A stretch of DNA of 64,000 nt, from contig NZ_JPMI01000233.1 in assembly GCF_000733295.1 (NCBI RefSeq), positions 62,001 to 126,000 on the forward strand. Reading direction: 5' to 3'. Shown piece by piece: positions 7,694-15,801 of the stretch. This stretch comes from Archangium violaceum Cb vi76. Its GTDB lineage: Bacteria; Myxococcota; Myxococcia; Myxococcales; Myxococcaceae. The notes beneath the pieces are model-generated. The model was not told where the DNA came from, did not search any database, and saw only the letters and a list, made by a program, of their open reading frames with translations. The position numbers and the translations under genes were made by a program. The first letter of the stretch is position 1, and each line of letters opens with the position of its first letter.

Positions 7694-9326
7694 GCAGGAC
7701 AACGCCCCGGGCAACGCAGGCTACTGGCCCGGCGTGGGCGACGAGCTGTGGGCGCTGGGCATCACCCTCTACTGGCTCCTCACCGACGTGCTGCCCTTCG
7801 GTCACCGCGCGGAAGGCGGGTTGTACGGGAGGATCCTCCACCATACGCCCGCCGCGCCGCATGAGCGCAACCCGCGCGTGCCCCTGGCTCTGAGTGCCGT
7901 GTGCATGCGTATGTTGGAGAAGCGCAGGGAGGCGCGCTTTTCCGGCTACGTGGAGCTGTGCGGTGCGCTGGACGCCGCGCTCGCCTCGGCGGACGAGCGC
8001 TGGGACGTGCCGCTGATGGACCCGGACGCGCCGGACGCGACGCCCACGGTGAAGGTGCCCGGCATGGGGCCCCCGGCGGGTGAGGAGCAGGCGGGCCTCG
8101 CGTGGAAGGCGGACCGTCCCCGGCGTGGACGCAAGGCCGCCCAGAAGCCGCGGCCGGTGCCGGAGCGCGGCGGCGCCCCCGCCGTTCCCGAGCCCCCGTC
8201 GGCGAAGCTGGCCGAGCCGCCTGCCCCCGCGAAGGTGGCGCGGGTTGCGGCCTCGCCAGCCGAGGCCCTCGTGGCGGTGTTGGCGGAAGTGGCGCCGCGA
8301 CACGCTTGGGAGGGCCTGCCACCCCCGGTGCCCGAGTCTGCTCTGCCGGCGCCTGGAGTCCCTTATGCCGCGCGGGCGGAACCCGCTCCACGGCGGGCCC
8401 CGGGCCTCGCACAGCCAGCGTCTCCGCCGAGGGCGCGTGGCGCGCTCCGGCGGGCACTCTCGCGCGTCTTTCCCTCAGGCCGCGGCATGCTTCCGGTGCG
8501 CGCCGCGGCGGTGGCATCCCTCCGCCCCGCGGCGCTTTTCGTGGTGGCGGTGGGGGCGCTGGCCCTGGCGAGCGTCGGCGCATGGGTCGTGCATACGCGC
8601 CCGGCGCCCGGCTCTCCTTCCACGGTGCAGCCGGTGGCCTTGGCTTCACCTCGTGTCGAGTCCCTGCGCGAGGGCCCTCCTGAGCGGGCTTGTGCCGTCC
8701 GTGAAGTGGCGGGTTTCCAGGAGTGGCCTGAAGCTGGGGTGGGCGCGGCCTTCCACCTGCCCCCCACCCCCGCGTCCGTACTCGCCACCATGCTTCGCAA
8801 GGAAGACTCCCGCTCGAGGCCCGAAGAGACGCCCGCTCCTCTGCTGCAGCGCAAGGGCATGCGCGCCCGTTTCATGGAGAAGTGCGTCGGCGTGGCCTGC
8901 TGCGCCGTCCTTGGCGCCTGTACCGGCGCCCCGGTGCGCCCCACGCCCGAGCCCGAGGCGTGCTCCTCCAAGGCCCTGGCCACCATGAAGGAGTTGGAGA
9001 TCGACATTGGCGACGAAGCGGGCGGCACCTTCCCCGTCGTTGGAAGCGCCAAGCCCGTCCCCGTGCAGGAGTCCACGACGTTCGCCTTGCTGGACGACAT
9101 GGGGAAGCTGAAGGCGGGCACCGTCCTTTCCGGACGACTCATCTTTGGGCAGGACCGCGTCTACGGGCGCTTCACGCAGGCCCGGTATCGTGGGGATGCT
9201 TGGCCCGTCTGCTTGGAACTTCAGTACCGAGGGATACGGGGCACCGGGTATATGCGTGACAGCGGGCCTGACTCCCCTGTGGTTGGGTCCGTGGCATGGG
9301 TCCAGGCCGTGGACCGCTTCGAGTAG
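7524..9326 (+). pseudogene. Ser/Thr kinase lacking its N-lobe, with membrane segment and lipoprotein-like C-terminal domain
   Basis: The reading frame begins at the catalytic loop MLHRDLKREN (D5, N10), with DFG at 24-26 and the C-lobe landmark ELWALGITLYWLL. The glycine loop and the ATP-anchoring Lys are absent, so it should not bind ATP normally. A Pro/Ala-rich linker, a membrane helix (about 335-356) and a periplasmic part follow. In the same frame, ATG 8874 opens a lipoprotein-like signal (MEKCVGVACCAVLGAC). The intact relative at 60421-62079 has the same layout. DUF2381 follows 111 bp later. The N-lobe was probably lost in a deletion joining this gene to HTH copy C. Confidence 0.75.
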
Positions 9327-9437
9327 AGACGTACGTGAGTCCTGCAGACAGCAGGCCGGGCACTTCGAGCACGGAGGTGTGGTAGAGGCGCATCCTCCCC
9401 GGGCGACTCCCCGCGCCTTCCTGGAGGTTGACAGTCC

Positions 9438-10379
9438 GTGCTCCCCGCATCTCCTGCCGGCCTCCTGGTGCTGGCGCTCGCGTCCACTCCCGTCGGCGTG
9501 TCCGCGGCTACGGCCGTGGATGAGTGCGAGTCGCAGAGCCCGCGTATCGAGCTGTCCGCCTTCCCCCCGGGCAAGTCACCCGTGGTGTGTATCGGCTCGG
9601 GCTTGACCATCACCTTCCGCTTCGACTCGCTGCTCCAGCGGGAGTCCCTGAAGCTCGAGGACCGGGACTGGTTCGTGGACTGGGCCGTGGGGCAGCAGAC
9701 CGTCACGCTGGTTCCACGCGACAACCTGGTTTCTGGCAGACGGATCGACGTGACGGTGTGCTTCGCGGACGATGCCGCACCGCCATGCACCACCCTCACG
9801 CTCCTCGTGCATCCCGGTCTCGGCATGCAGGAGGTGAAGGTGCTGCGTCAGGCACGCTCGGTGGTTGACTTACAGCAGGTGGCGGAGGAGGCCGAGGCCG
9901 ACACTCAACAATGCCGGATGGAGGTGCGGCAACTCCGCGCTGAGCGTGTCGTGCCAGACGGGCTACGGGGCGCCATCGCCTCCGGCCTCGTGGACGGCAA
10001 GCGGGGTATTGCCCTCAAGGAGCTGACATGGGACGTGAAGGAGAAAGAGGGCAATGCTCTCATCCATCACGCCGTGACGAGCTACCGCGCCAAGGATCGG
10101 GTGGCGGTGGAGGTGTACCTCACGAATCCGGGCTCGGTGCCGTGGACGGCGGCGGGCGCGGTCCTGCGCGGCTCCAAAGGCGAGATGCTCAAGCCGCTGC
10201 CACTCTGGCAGGTCGAGCCCATCCTCTCCGCCGCGCCAGGAAATGAGGGCAAGCAGGGCCGCGTCGTGGTGGAACTGCTGGCCACGGAGGGGGAGGCGCG
10301 GGGCACGTACACGCTCGTCCTCTGGGACGCGGATCGTCAGCGCACCGTTACCCTCGCCAACGTGACGTTTCCTCAATAG
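9438..10379 (+). CDS. DUF2381 family secreted protein (M. xanthus paralog family TIGR02268), copy 1
   Basis: The 313-residue product starts with GTG, about 10 bases after GGAGG. The hydrophobic N-terminus (LPASPAGLLVLALASTPVGV) ends in VSA and looks like a cleavable Sec signal. The beta-rich body (VVCIGSGLTITFRFDS; LVPRDNLVSGRRIDVTVCF), a coiled-coil middle and a C-terminal domain ending VTLANVTFPQ match the copy at 62104, which ends ITLPKVTFP. From memory, relatives lie beside SitA-type lipoprotein toxin genes in M. xanthus and may act as toxin helpers (SitB). That role is inference here. It converges with the immunity array. Confidence 0.8.
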   Translation: MLPASPAGLLVLALASTPVGVSAATAVDECESQSPRIELSAFPPGKSPVVCIGSGLTITFRFDSLLQRESLKLEDRDWFVDWAVGQQTVTLVPRDNLVSGRRIDVTVCFADDAAPPCTTLTLLVHPGLGMQEVKVLRQARSVVDLQQVAEEAEADTQQCRMEVRQLRAERVVPDGLRGAIASGLVDGKRGIALKELTWDVKEKEGNALIHHAVTSYRAKDRVAVEVYLTNPGSVPWTAAGAVLRGSKGEMLKPLPLWQVEPILSAAPGNEGKQGRVVVELLATEGEARGTYTLVLWDADRQRTVTLANVTFPQ

Positions 10380-10438
10380 CGGTTGCCTGCCGGCATTGCT
10401 GGGCTCACCCGTGCCTCCGTGTCGTTCTCCGGGGAGGA

Positions 10439-10909
10439 TCAGACTTCCTCGTCGGGTAGAAGTGAGCGAAGCAACTCGTCGCCGGGACCGAGAGGCCGCC
10501 ATCCGGGGCGAGGAGGGGTTGCAAGGAGAGCTGTCCGGACCTGTCTGGCGCGCTCTTTATGAGTTTCGGGGGTGTAGGCAATCCACGAGCCAATCGCCTC
10601 GGCAACCTTGAAGCGGTTTGCATCGTCCAGCACGGACGGCCAACCCTCGGGAACGCTCTGGGACCAGAGGCGCGCGAATGCATCGCGCACAAACCGTGTG
10701 ACCTGCTTGCGCCGCTCCGCCTCGGCAAGAAGCCCGCTCAATACCTGCACTCCGGCGACATCGTCCTTGCCTGATTCCTCGGCCAGCAAGTGCAATGGGA
10801 CGGCGGGGCGCGCCTCGGCGAAGGCGGTGAGCGAGTCGTAACCTCGCTCGCGGACCCGCTCGTAGAGGCGCGCCTTCACGTTGCCCTGCCAAGCACGTCC
10901 GCCGCTCAT
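10439..10909 (-). CDS. Immunity-like protein, third copy of a tandem array
   Basis: A 156-residue soluble protein: GRAWQGNVKARLYERVRERG, LAEAERRKQVTRFVRDAF, ending LLPDEEV. It matches the two neighbours in length and along its whole sequence but is the most diverged (RPAVPLHLLAEESG where the others have RPTASL-ALAEELG). GGAGAGG sits just before the ATG, and 22 bp separate it from the preceding gene. Proteins like these may carry a Nudix label in automatic annotation, but no Nudix box is visible. Its position downstream of a toxin gene suggests immunity. That is inference. Confidence 0.8.
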   Translation of the reverse strand: MSGGRAWQGNVKARLYERVRERGYDSLTAFAEARPAVPLHLLAEESGKDDVAGVQVLSGLLAEAERRKQVTRFVRDAFARLWSQSVPEGWPSVLDDANRFKVAEAIGSWIAYTPETHKERARQVRTALLATPPRPGWRPLGPGDELLRSLLPDEEV

Positions 10910-10931
10910 GGTCCTCTCCGGGAGGTGACGT

Positions 10932-11402
10932 TCAGACTTCTTCATCCGGCAGGAGCGTGAGCAGTCGTTCGTCGTCGGGCCCTCGCGGGCGCCAGCCGGG
11001 CGGCGGTGGCTTGGCGAGGAGCGCCGCGCTGATCTGCCTTGCTCTGTCCTGATGAGTATCTGGTGTGTAGGAAATCCACGCGCTGAGCGCCTTGGCGACT
11101 TGGAAACGGTTGGCGTCATTCAACACGGCTGGCCAGCCGTTGGGGAGACCTTCGGACAGCTCGCGCACAAGCTGCGCGCGCACCAGACGTGTGACTCGAC
11201 GACTCCGCTCCGCCTCGGCGACCAACCCGCTAAATACCTGTACTGCGGCGATGTCATCCTTGCCAAGCTCCTCGGCCAGCGCTAGCAGCGAGGCAGTGGG
11301 GCGCGCCTCGGCGAAAGCGGTGAGCGAAGTGTAACCGCGCTCGCGCACCCGCTCATACAGACGCACCTTGATGTTGCCCTGCCACGCACGTCCGTCGCGC
11401 AT
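10932..11402 (-). CDS. Immunity-like protein, second copy of a tandem array
   Basis: Another 156-residue protein (GRAWQGNIKVRLYERVRERG; VTRLVRAQLVRELSEGLPNG; ending LLPDEEV), nearly co-linear with copy 1. The start ATG 11402 follows GGAGAGGACG. Longer readings upstream in this frame overlap copy 1 and have no coding character. Predicted cytoplasmic, with no signal peptide. The spacing to copy 1 is again 22 bp, so the unit (gene plus spacer) repeats every 493 bp. The likely role is neutralising a toxin related to the one at 11892-13394. Confidence 0.82.
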   Translation of the reverse strand: MRDGRAWQGNIKVRLYERVRERGYTSLTAFAEARPTASLLALAEELGKDDIAAVQVFSGLVAEAERSRRVTRLVRAQLVRELSEGLPNGWPAVLNDANRFQVAKALSAWISYTPDTHQDRARQISAALLAKPPPPGWRPRGPDDERLLTLLPDEEV

Positions 11403-11424
11403 CGTCCTCTCCAACGGATGAAGT

Positions 11425-11895
11425 TCAGACTTCCTCGTCGGGCAGGAGCGTGAGCAGTAGCTCGTCGTCGGGGCCGAGCGGGCGCCACCCGGGCGGGGGC
11501 GGCGTGGCGCGGAGCGCTGCTCTGGCCTGCGTGACGCGCTCTTCATGGGTTTCCGGGGTGAAGGAGGACCAGAAACCGAGGGCTTTGGCAACCTTGAAGC
11601 GGTTGGCGTCGTCCATCACGGTCGGCCAGCCGTCGGGGAGACATTGGTACAGTTCACGCACGAATTGACTGCGCACCAAACGCGTGACTCGGCGGCTTCG
11701 CTCTGCTTCGGCCACCAGCCCTTTGAACACCTGCACTCCAGCGACGTCGTCCGGACCCAGTTCCTCGGCCAGGGCCACCAGCGAGGCGGTGGGGCGCGCC
11801 TCGGCGAAGGCCGTGAGTGAATCGTAACCCCGTTCGCGGACCCGCTCATACAGGCGCGCCACCCAGTTACCTTGAAAAGGATGTCTGTCGCTCAT
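11425..11895 (-). CDS. Immunity-like protein, first copy, translationally coupled to the toxin
   Basis: A 156-residue protein (QGNWVARLYERVRERGYDSL; LVALAEELGPDD; VTRLVRSQFVREL; ending LLPDEEV). I chose ATG 11895 because it forms an ATGA overlap with the toxin stop (11892-11895), the usual coupling for toxin-immunity pairs; an ATG 12 bases earlier is also in frame. Being the coupled copy, it is the best candidate for the cognate immunity protein. The other two may guard against variants carried by competitors. No catalytic motif is apparent. Confidence 0.82.
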   Translation of the reverse strand: MSDRHPFQGNWVARLYERVRERGYDSLTAFAEARPTASLVALAEELGPDDVAGVQVFKGLVAEAERSRRVTRLVRSQFVRELYQCLPDGWPTVMDDANRFKVAKALGFWSSFTPETHEERVTQARAALRATPPPPGWRPLGPDDELLLTLLPDEEV

Positions 11896-13394
11896 GACCC
11901 TCTCCACGGGACGAATTTCATCGGAACGCCGTAGCGCTTCATTGCTTCGCCGACGATGTCCAGGACCTCGTTCCGCGTCAACATCCGGCCTGCTTCAATT
12001 TCGGCATCGCGCAGGGTCTTCATGATCATCCGGTTCCATTCACCGGGCCATAGGCGCCCCAGCTTCCAGTTCCCCCCGCCGTGGATGGCCTGGTGGTGTG
12101 CCTGCTCCAGCCTGACGCAGAACTTGTTGATGTCCATGTCGCCGGTGAAGCCGCGCTTCTCGAACCACTCGCGGAACTCTTGCGGCATGACGTGGTGCCG
12201 GGGGCGCTCGGCCATGCCAGCCCCCGCTCTGTCCGTCACGCGCATGCCCCGCACCTCGGGCCCGTCTCCCAGCGCCTCGCGCACGCCGCGCGGCAGCTCG
12301 CCGTGCGCCATCATCATCTGGCCGGCCTGAATCCGCACCGCGGCGCTGATGGCGGGCAGCGAGAGGACGCCTTCGCGCACCAGCCGCTGCATCATCTCCA
12401 CCCACTCGGCGGAAACGACAATGCGCGTGCCCATCATCACGCCGCTGGTGCCCATCACCATGCCCACTCCGAGGGTCACGGGGGCTGGGGGCCGCAACGT
12501 GGGCAGCGAGAACTTCAGCGCCGACCTCATCGTCACCAGCTCCATGAGCTGCGCCAGCACCTTCACCTTCTCGACGTTCCTCAGCCCCGATTCAAGGCGC
12601 TGGGCCGTCCTGTTGAGCTCGCCGGACAGGTAGCCCATCAACGCGGGCATGTTCTCCGCCGCGGCCTCCACCTGCCCTGGCTCCCGCGAGGCCAGTGCCG
12701 TCATGGCCGGCTCCACCATCTGCCGCCAGCGGTCCATGTCCACGAACAGCGTCTCCAGGGAGTTGTAGCCCTGCTTGAAGGCCACATCGAGGAGGTGGAG
12801 GACGTCCACCCAGGCAGCCAGCAGCAACGAGCCCAGCAGGGCCGCCTCGAGTCGGGGGCCCGCCAGACGCAGCAGGGCCCGCTGCATGTCCGGGTCCTCC
12901 ACCTCCGTGGCGGCGTGGGCCAGGCGGGTAGCGGCGGCGAACTCGGCGTCCAACCACCGCAACTGGTCCTGGCCATACTCGATATGGGGCACGAAGAGGC
13001 CGGCCTTGCCTGCGATGCCCCAGTGGCTCTTGCGCAGCCTGGAGAGCTCACCGGAGAGGCCGCGGGTGGAGCCTGACACGTCTAGCAAGGCGGCGCGGAA
13101 CGCCAGGTGTGCCGCCAGGGCGCTCCCCCAGGGCGTCTCCTCGCCGCGAGGGCCCACCGCCGTCACCGCCTCGCGCGTGCCCTGGCGGCGGTGCAGCCGC
13201 TGGGGCCCCTCGGGCTCTGGCGTGGAAGCCTCACCCGGGCCCTGTGCCCATGCAGGCGTGGCGGCCTCGTGCGGCGTGTAGCGCAGGTGTGTCCCCCGGC
13301 CGGGCGGTGGCATCAGCGGCGCACAGGCGTTGGACAGCAGGGCCAGGGCGAGCAGTAGCCCCGTCCACCTGACTCCTGGCGACTCAGCGCGCAT
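11892..13394 (-). CDS. Lipoprotein toxin with C-terminal His-rich nuclease-like domain (SitA-like)
   Basis: A 500-residue product starting at ATG 13394. It has a lipoprotein signal (LLLALALLSNAC, lipid-anchored Cys), a Pro/Gln-rich linker and a long helical middle with Gly/Met hydrophobic stretches (VTLGVGMVMGTSGVMMG). The C-terminal domain is rich in paired His: HHVMPQ (H400/H401), then HHQAIHGGGNWKLG (H433, H434, H438) and WPGEWN. It resembles the M. xanthus paralogous lipoprotein families TIGR02269/DUF2380, to which SitA toxins of outer-membrane exchange belong; the exact family is my recollection. The 3' ATGA overlap with an immunity-like gene supports toxin function. Nuclease activity is inference from the His pattern. 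Confidence 0.75.
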   Translation of the reverse strand: MRAESPGVRWTGLLLALALLSNACAPLMPPPGRGTHLRYTPHEAATPAWAQGPGEASTPEPEGPQRLHRRQGTREAVTAVGPRGEETPWGSALAAHLAFRAALLDVSGSTRGLSGELSRLRKSHWGIAGKAGLFVPHIEYGQDQLRWLDAEFAAATRLAHAATEVEDPDMQRALLRLAGPRLEAALLGSLLLAAWVDVLHLLDVAFKQGYNSLETLFVDMDRWRQMVEPAMTALASREPGQVEAAAENMPALMGYLSGELNRTAQRLESGLRNVEKVKVLAQLMELVTMRSALKFSLPTLRPPAPVTLGVGMVMGTSGVMMGTRIVVSAEWVEMMQRLVREGVLSLPAISAAVRIQAGQMMMAHGELPRGVREALGDGPEVRGMRVTDRAGAGMAERPRHHVMPQEFREWFEKRGFTGDMDINKFCVRLEQAHHQAIHGGGNWKLGRLWPGEWNRMIMKTLRDAEIEAGRMLTRNEVLDIVGEAMKRYGVPMKFVPWRGS

Positions 13395-13575
13395 GGTCCA
13401 CCCCCAGGCCCCCGGAAGCGAAGGCCCCCGGGCTCGGCATGTCCTGGCCTCGCGCGAACAGCAGTGTGCTCGCGGGCAGGGAAGCCGGGCGTGGGGGCTC
13501 CACGGCACCCACGGGTGGAGGGGTGGGCCCATCCGCCTGGGATGGCAGCAGCACCACCAGCAGCGTGGACGTCAT
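13384..13575 (-). CDS. Small secreted or membrane peptide upstream of the toxin
   Basis: Sixty-three residues beginning MTSTLLVVLLPSQADGPTPP, with GGAGG five bases before the ATG. Its stop overlaps the toxin start by 11 bp, indicating translational coupling. The short hydrophobic start suggests export; the rest is Pro/Ala-rich with no recognised domain. It may be a leader gene setting toxin translation or a small accessory protein. Real but unassigned. Confidence 0.5.
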   Translation of the reverse strand: MTSTLLVVLLPSQADGPTPPPVGAVEPPRPASLPASTLLFARGQDMPSPGAFASGGLGVDHAR

Positions 13576-13763
13576 CAGCGCCTCCGAATGGGGACTCCCA
13601 TTCTAGCGGCCACCTCCGACGACTCCGGACAGACGGGAAAAGACGGGGGGATGTGACCTGGTTCCCAAGCCTGGTGATTCCAACCACCCCGGTCACCCGG
13701 TCGCATCCGTGGTGCCGCGGAGCCCGCGTTTCCGCCGCGTCCCCGGTGGTCACGAAAAGAACC

Positions 13764-13802
13764 AGGGAGGGAACACCGGCCATGTCCGCCGGCATCCCTC
13801 CC
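13764..13802 (-). terminator. Rho-independent terminator
   Basis: An AGGGAGGGA arm pairs with TCCCTCCCT across a loop that itself contains a CCGGC/GCCGG pairing. On the minus strand it is followed by TTCTTTTC. It lies 36 bp after the stop of the 13838-14305 gene and separates that gene from the toxin operon. Confidence 0.7.
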
Positions 13803-13837
13803 TGCCCGGGTGCTTCAGTTCATGCGGACGGGTGCGG

Positions 13838-14305
13838 CTACTTCGCGGCCAGCGTGGGCTCCGCGCTCATGCCCTCCTGGAGCGCCTTGAGGAGCCGCGC
13901 GACCTCCGACACCGGCACGTCCTGCACGCTCAGCAGCGTCTTGCCGTCCTGGGTGCGCGAGCTGAGACGGACCGGGGCCACCCCGTTGAAGTTGCGCAAG
14001 AGGCTGTCCTCGAAGAACAGCAGACGCGCCCGATCCGGCACGGGGACACGCACCGGGAGCGGAGCCTTCTTGGCCTTCGTGGCCCGCTCCACCTCGTCCA
14101 CGCCGCACTCCGCGAAGGACTTGCTCACCACCGTGCCGTCATCCCTCGGCACGTCGATGGGCAGGGTGCCAGGGTTCCCCCTGTCCAGCACGAGGCCGGT
14201 CGCCTCCACGTAGCGGAGCAGGGCCCGCAGGGGGTACACGCCGAAGTGCGTGGTTCTGGGGGCGTCCGCGTTCTGGGCTGAACGTCCAAAACATGGGACG
14301 GTCAC
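13838..14305 (-). CDS. Unrecognised protein, possibly 5'-truncated
   Basis: The frame ends ALQEGMSAEPTLAAK. Inside are FGVYPLRALLRYVEATGLVL and LLFFEDSLLRNFNGVAPVRL, a soluble mixed alpha/beta pattern I cannot assign. The only start that includes everything is a GTG at 14305, which has no ribosome site and sits inside the 22-bp palindrome. GTG at about 14237 is an alternative. The gene may have lost its 5' end where the palindrome now lies. Codon bias is normal for the genome and a terminator follows, so it was once a proper gene. Confidence 0.5.
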   Translation of the reverse strand: MTVPCFGRSAQNADAPRTTHFGVYPLRALLRYVEATGLVLDRGNPGTLPIDVPRDDGTVVSKSFAECGVDEVERATKAKKAPLPVRVPVPDRARLLFFEDSLLRNFNGVAPVRLSSRTQDGKTLLSVQDVPVSEVARLLKALQEGMSAEPTLAAK

Positions 14306-14324
14306 TCGTTGACGTCAACGAGTG
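14303..14324. repeat. Perfect 22-bp palindrome, copy 2
   Basis: Identical to 4869-4890. It lies between two minus-strand genes, 34 bp after the stop of the double-CXXCG gene, and covers the possible GTG start at 14305. The flanking bases do not match those at copy 1, so the shared unit is the palindrome alone. There is no T-tract, which argues against a plain terminator. Confidence 0.8.
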
Positions 14325-14358
14325 GACGCCCCTCCTGCCAATGAGGAGACGGGGCTCA

Positions 14359-15054
14359 TCAAGCGGTGCCCGGCTTCGTGCGCGGTGGCCCGCGCCGCAG
14401 GGGATCCCACACGAGCTGCTCGGTGGGGGTGAGCTTCATGTTGGTGAACCCGTGGCGCTCGACGAAACGCGCGAAGCGCTCGGAGACGGTCAGGCATCCA
14501 GACAGTCCTCGCGGGCGGAAGATGTCCTCTCCTCCCCAGGTGCCAGGCTCCAGGGTGTAGCCGTGGATGGCGTTCTTGGTCGCCTCACGGCATTCCTCGC
14601 ACGTGGGAGGGTCGCCGGCGTAGACGATGCGGCTGCGCGCCATGTCCACGGCCGCGCGACTGATGGGGCGGGTCCTGACGACGAGGTACGCGGGAACGTG
14701 GAGGGCCTTGGGGCTCCGCCGCTTGCGGCGCACCCGGACCACCTCCACCGGGTGGAAGCCCTCCAGTCCCGTCAGCCCTTCTTCCTGGAAGGCCCGGGCG
14801 AACCGCTCGGACATGAGCAGATCATCCCCCGGGGGCTTGAGAAAGTCCCCGAGTTCCTCACCGTGCAGCACCAACTCGACGCGGTAGGGGGGCAACCACG
14901 GCAGCATCCCGATCGCGTCACCGCACCGCTGGCAGAGGGCAGCCTCTCCGAGATTGACGGGCTCGAGCTCGTCGACGTCGACATCGTAACGGGACCAGAG
15001 CTTGTCCTTCTCCAGGATGAAGAATCGTGGGGAAGCCGTTGGCTCAGAAACCAT
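14359..15054 (-). CDS. Double-CXXCG motif immunity-like protein, copy 1
   Basis: A 231-residue cytoplasmic protein with two Cys pairs, CQRC-G (41/44) and CEEC (152/155), likely one zinc site. Other landmarks are LPWLPPYR and a C-terminus RHGFTNMKLTPTE that matches the copy at 63031 almost exactly. This is the M. xanthus double-CXXCG paralog family (TIGR02264), which I recall includes SitI-type immunity proteins. ATG 15054 lies inside the toxin gene's last codons (11-bp overlap), which fixes the start and ties it to that toxin. Binding and blocking the toxin at 15044-15556 is the likely role. Confidence 0.83.
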   Translation of the reverse strand: MVSEPTASPRFFILEKDKLWSRYDVDVDELEPVNLGEAALCQRCGDAIGMLPWLPPYRVELVLHGEELGDFLKPPGDDLLMSERFARAFQEEGLTGLEGFHPVEVVRVRRKRRSPKALHVPAYLVVRTRPISRAAVDMARSRIVYAGDPPTCEECREATKNAIHGYTLEPGTWGGEDIFRPRGLSGCLTVSERFARFVERHGFTNMKLTPTEQLVWDPLRRGPPRTKPGTA

Positions 15055-15556
15055 GGGGGAACCTCGCCAGCATGTCGGGCCGGTTGTAGATCTCCCGGAG
15101 GAAGGCTTCGAACTCTTTCGCGGTCGTCGTGCCGTTGCGTTCGAGCCATTCGACGACCTCCTTGTCCACATCCCGGTGCCACTGCTGGTAGCCGCAGTGG
15201 GCTTTCTCATCCACGGCTCGGCTGACGAAGCGCTTGTCGCGTGCCTTGTACTGGCCCTTGAGCGTCCTGTGCTTCGCCAACGCCTTGGCGATGGGCCGGG
15301 AGATGATGTGGTGCAACTGCCCGGTGCACTGGATGGGCTCGGAGCAGTCCGCGGCCACATCCTGCAAGATGTCATCCCCCTTACGGATGACCTTCTCCAC
15401 CTCACTGTTCCGCGAGGAGAGCTTCTCCACGAGCTTCACGGCCTCCATGGCCGCTTCAACCACCCTCGCCTCGGGGTCGCACAGGCACTCCACCGGCGTT
15501 GGGTCGGGTGTGGAGGGAAGCTGCGTGAGTAGCAGCACCAGCAGGCTCGCGAACAT
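15044..15556 (-). CDS. Secreted toxin with HH...H...H nuclease-like domain
   Basis: A 170-residue protein with a short signal peptide (MFASLLVLLLTQLPSTP) and no lipobox, unlike the toxin at 11892. After a helical section (about 28-70) comes the domain GQLHHIISRPIAKALAKHR (H82, H83), then H120 and H127 in YQQWHRDVDKEVVEWL. Paired His followed by spaced His resembles the HNH/EndoVII-fold AHH/GHH-type toxins of polymorphic toxin systems; activity is inferred. The same motif (GQNHHVISKRIARALK) recurs at the right edge of the window, also next to a double-CXXCG gene, which supports a toxin-immunity pairing. Confidence 0.72.
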   Translation of the reverse strand: MFASLLVLLLTQLPSTPDPTPVECLCDPEARVVEAAMEAVKLVEKLSSRNSEVEKVIRKGDDILQDVAADCSEPIQCTGQLHHIISRPIAKALAKHRTLKGQYKARDKRFVSRAVDEKAHCGYQQWHRDVDKEVVEWLERNGTTTAKEFEAFLREIYNRPDMLARFPHGF

Positions 15557-15801
15557 GGGATTCCTCTGTCTCCGTGATGGGGCCCGGAAGCTACCGCGTG
15601 AGCGTGTGGGGTTGTTGATGAGGATGCGAGCCCCTACGCACGGGCTCTCCCGGGTGCAAGGGGACGAGAGAGGGGCGCTCCGTTCGCCGCTCCGCGAGGG
15701 CGGGGAGCGTGACACCTTGCACCGGCGGGCGAGCGGCTCCACCTAGAAGGGGTCAGGGTCACGGGTGGAGGCTGGGGGAGCCACTCTGGGAGGTATCTCC
15801 A

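Noticed and set aside
10439-11895. Regular 493-bp repetition considered as a repeat array such as CRISPR
   Set aside because: The units are complete 156-codon genes with diverged sequence, not short identical repeats with spacers.
10439-11895. Nudix hydrolase identity for the immunity-like genes
   Set aside because: No Nudix box (G-x5-E-x7-RE-x2-EE-x-G) is present in any of the three proteins.
14293-15225. A 310-codon plus-strand frame beginning at the second palindrome
   Set aside because: It is the antisense shadow of the double-CXXCG immunity gene, which has a confirmed family and overlap-defined start.
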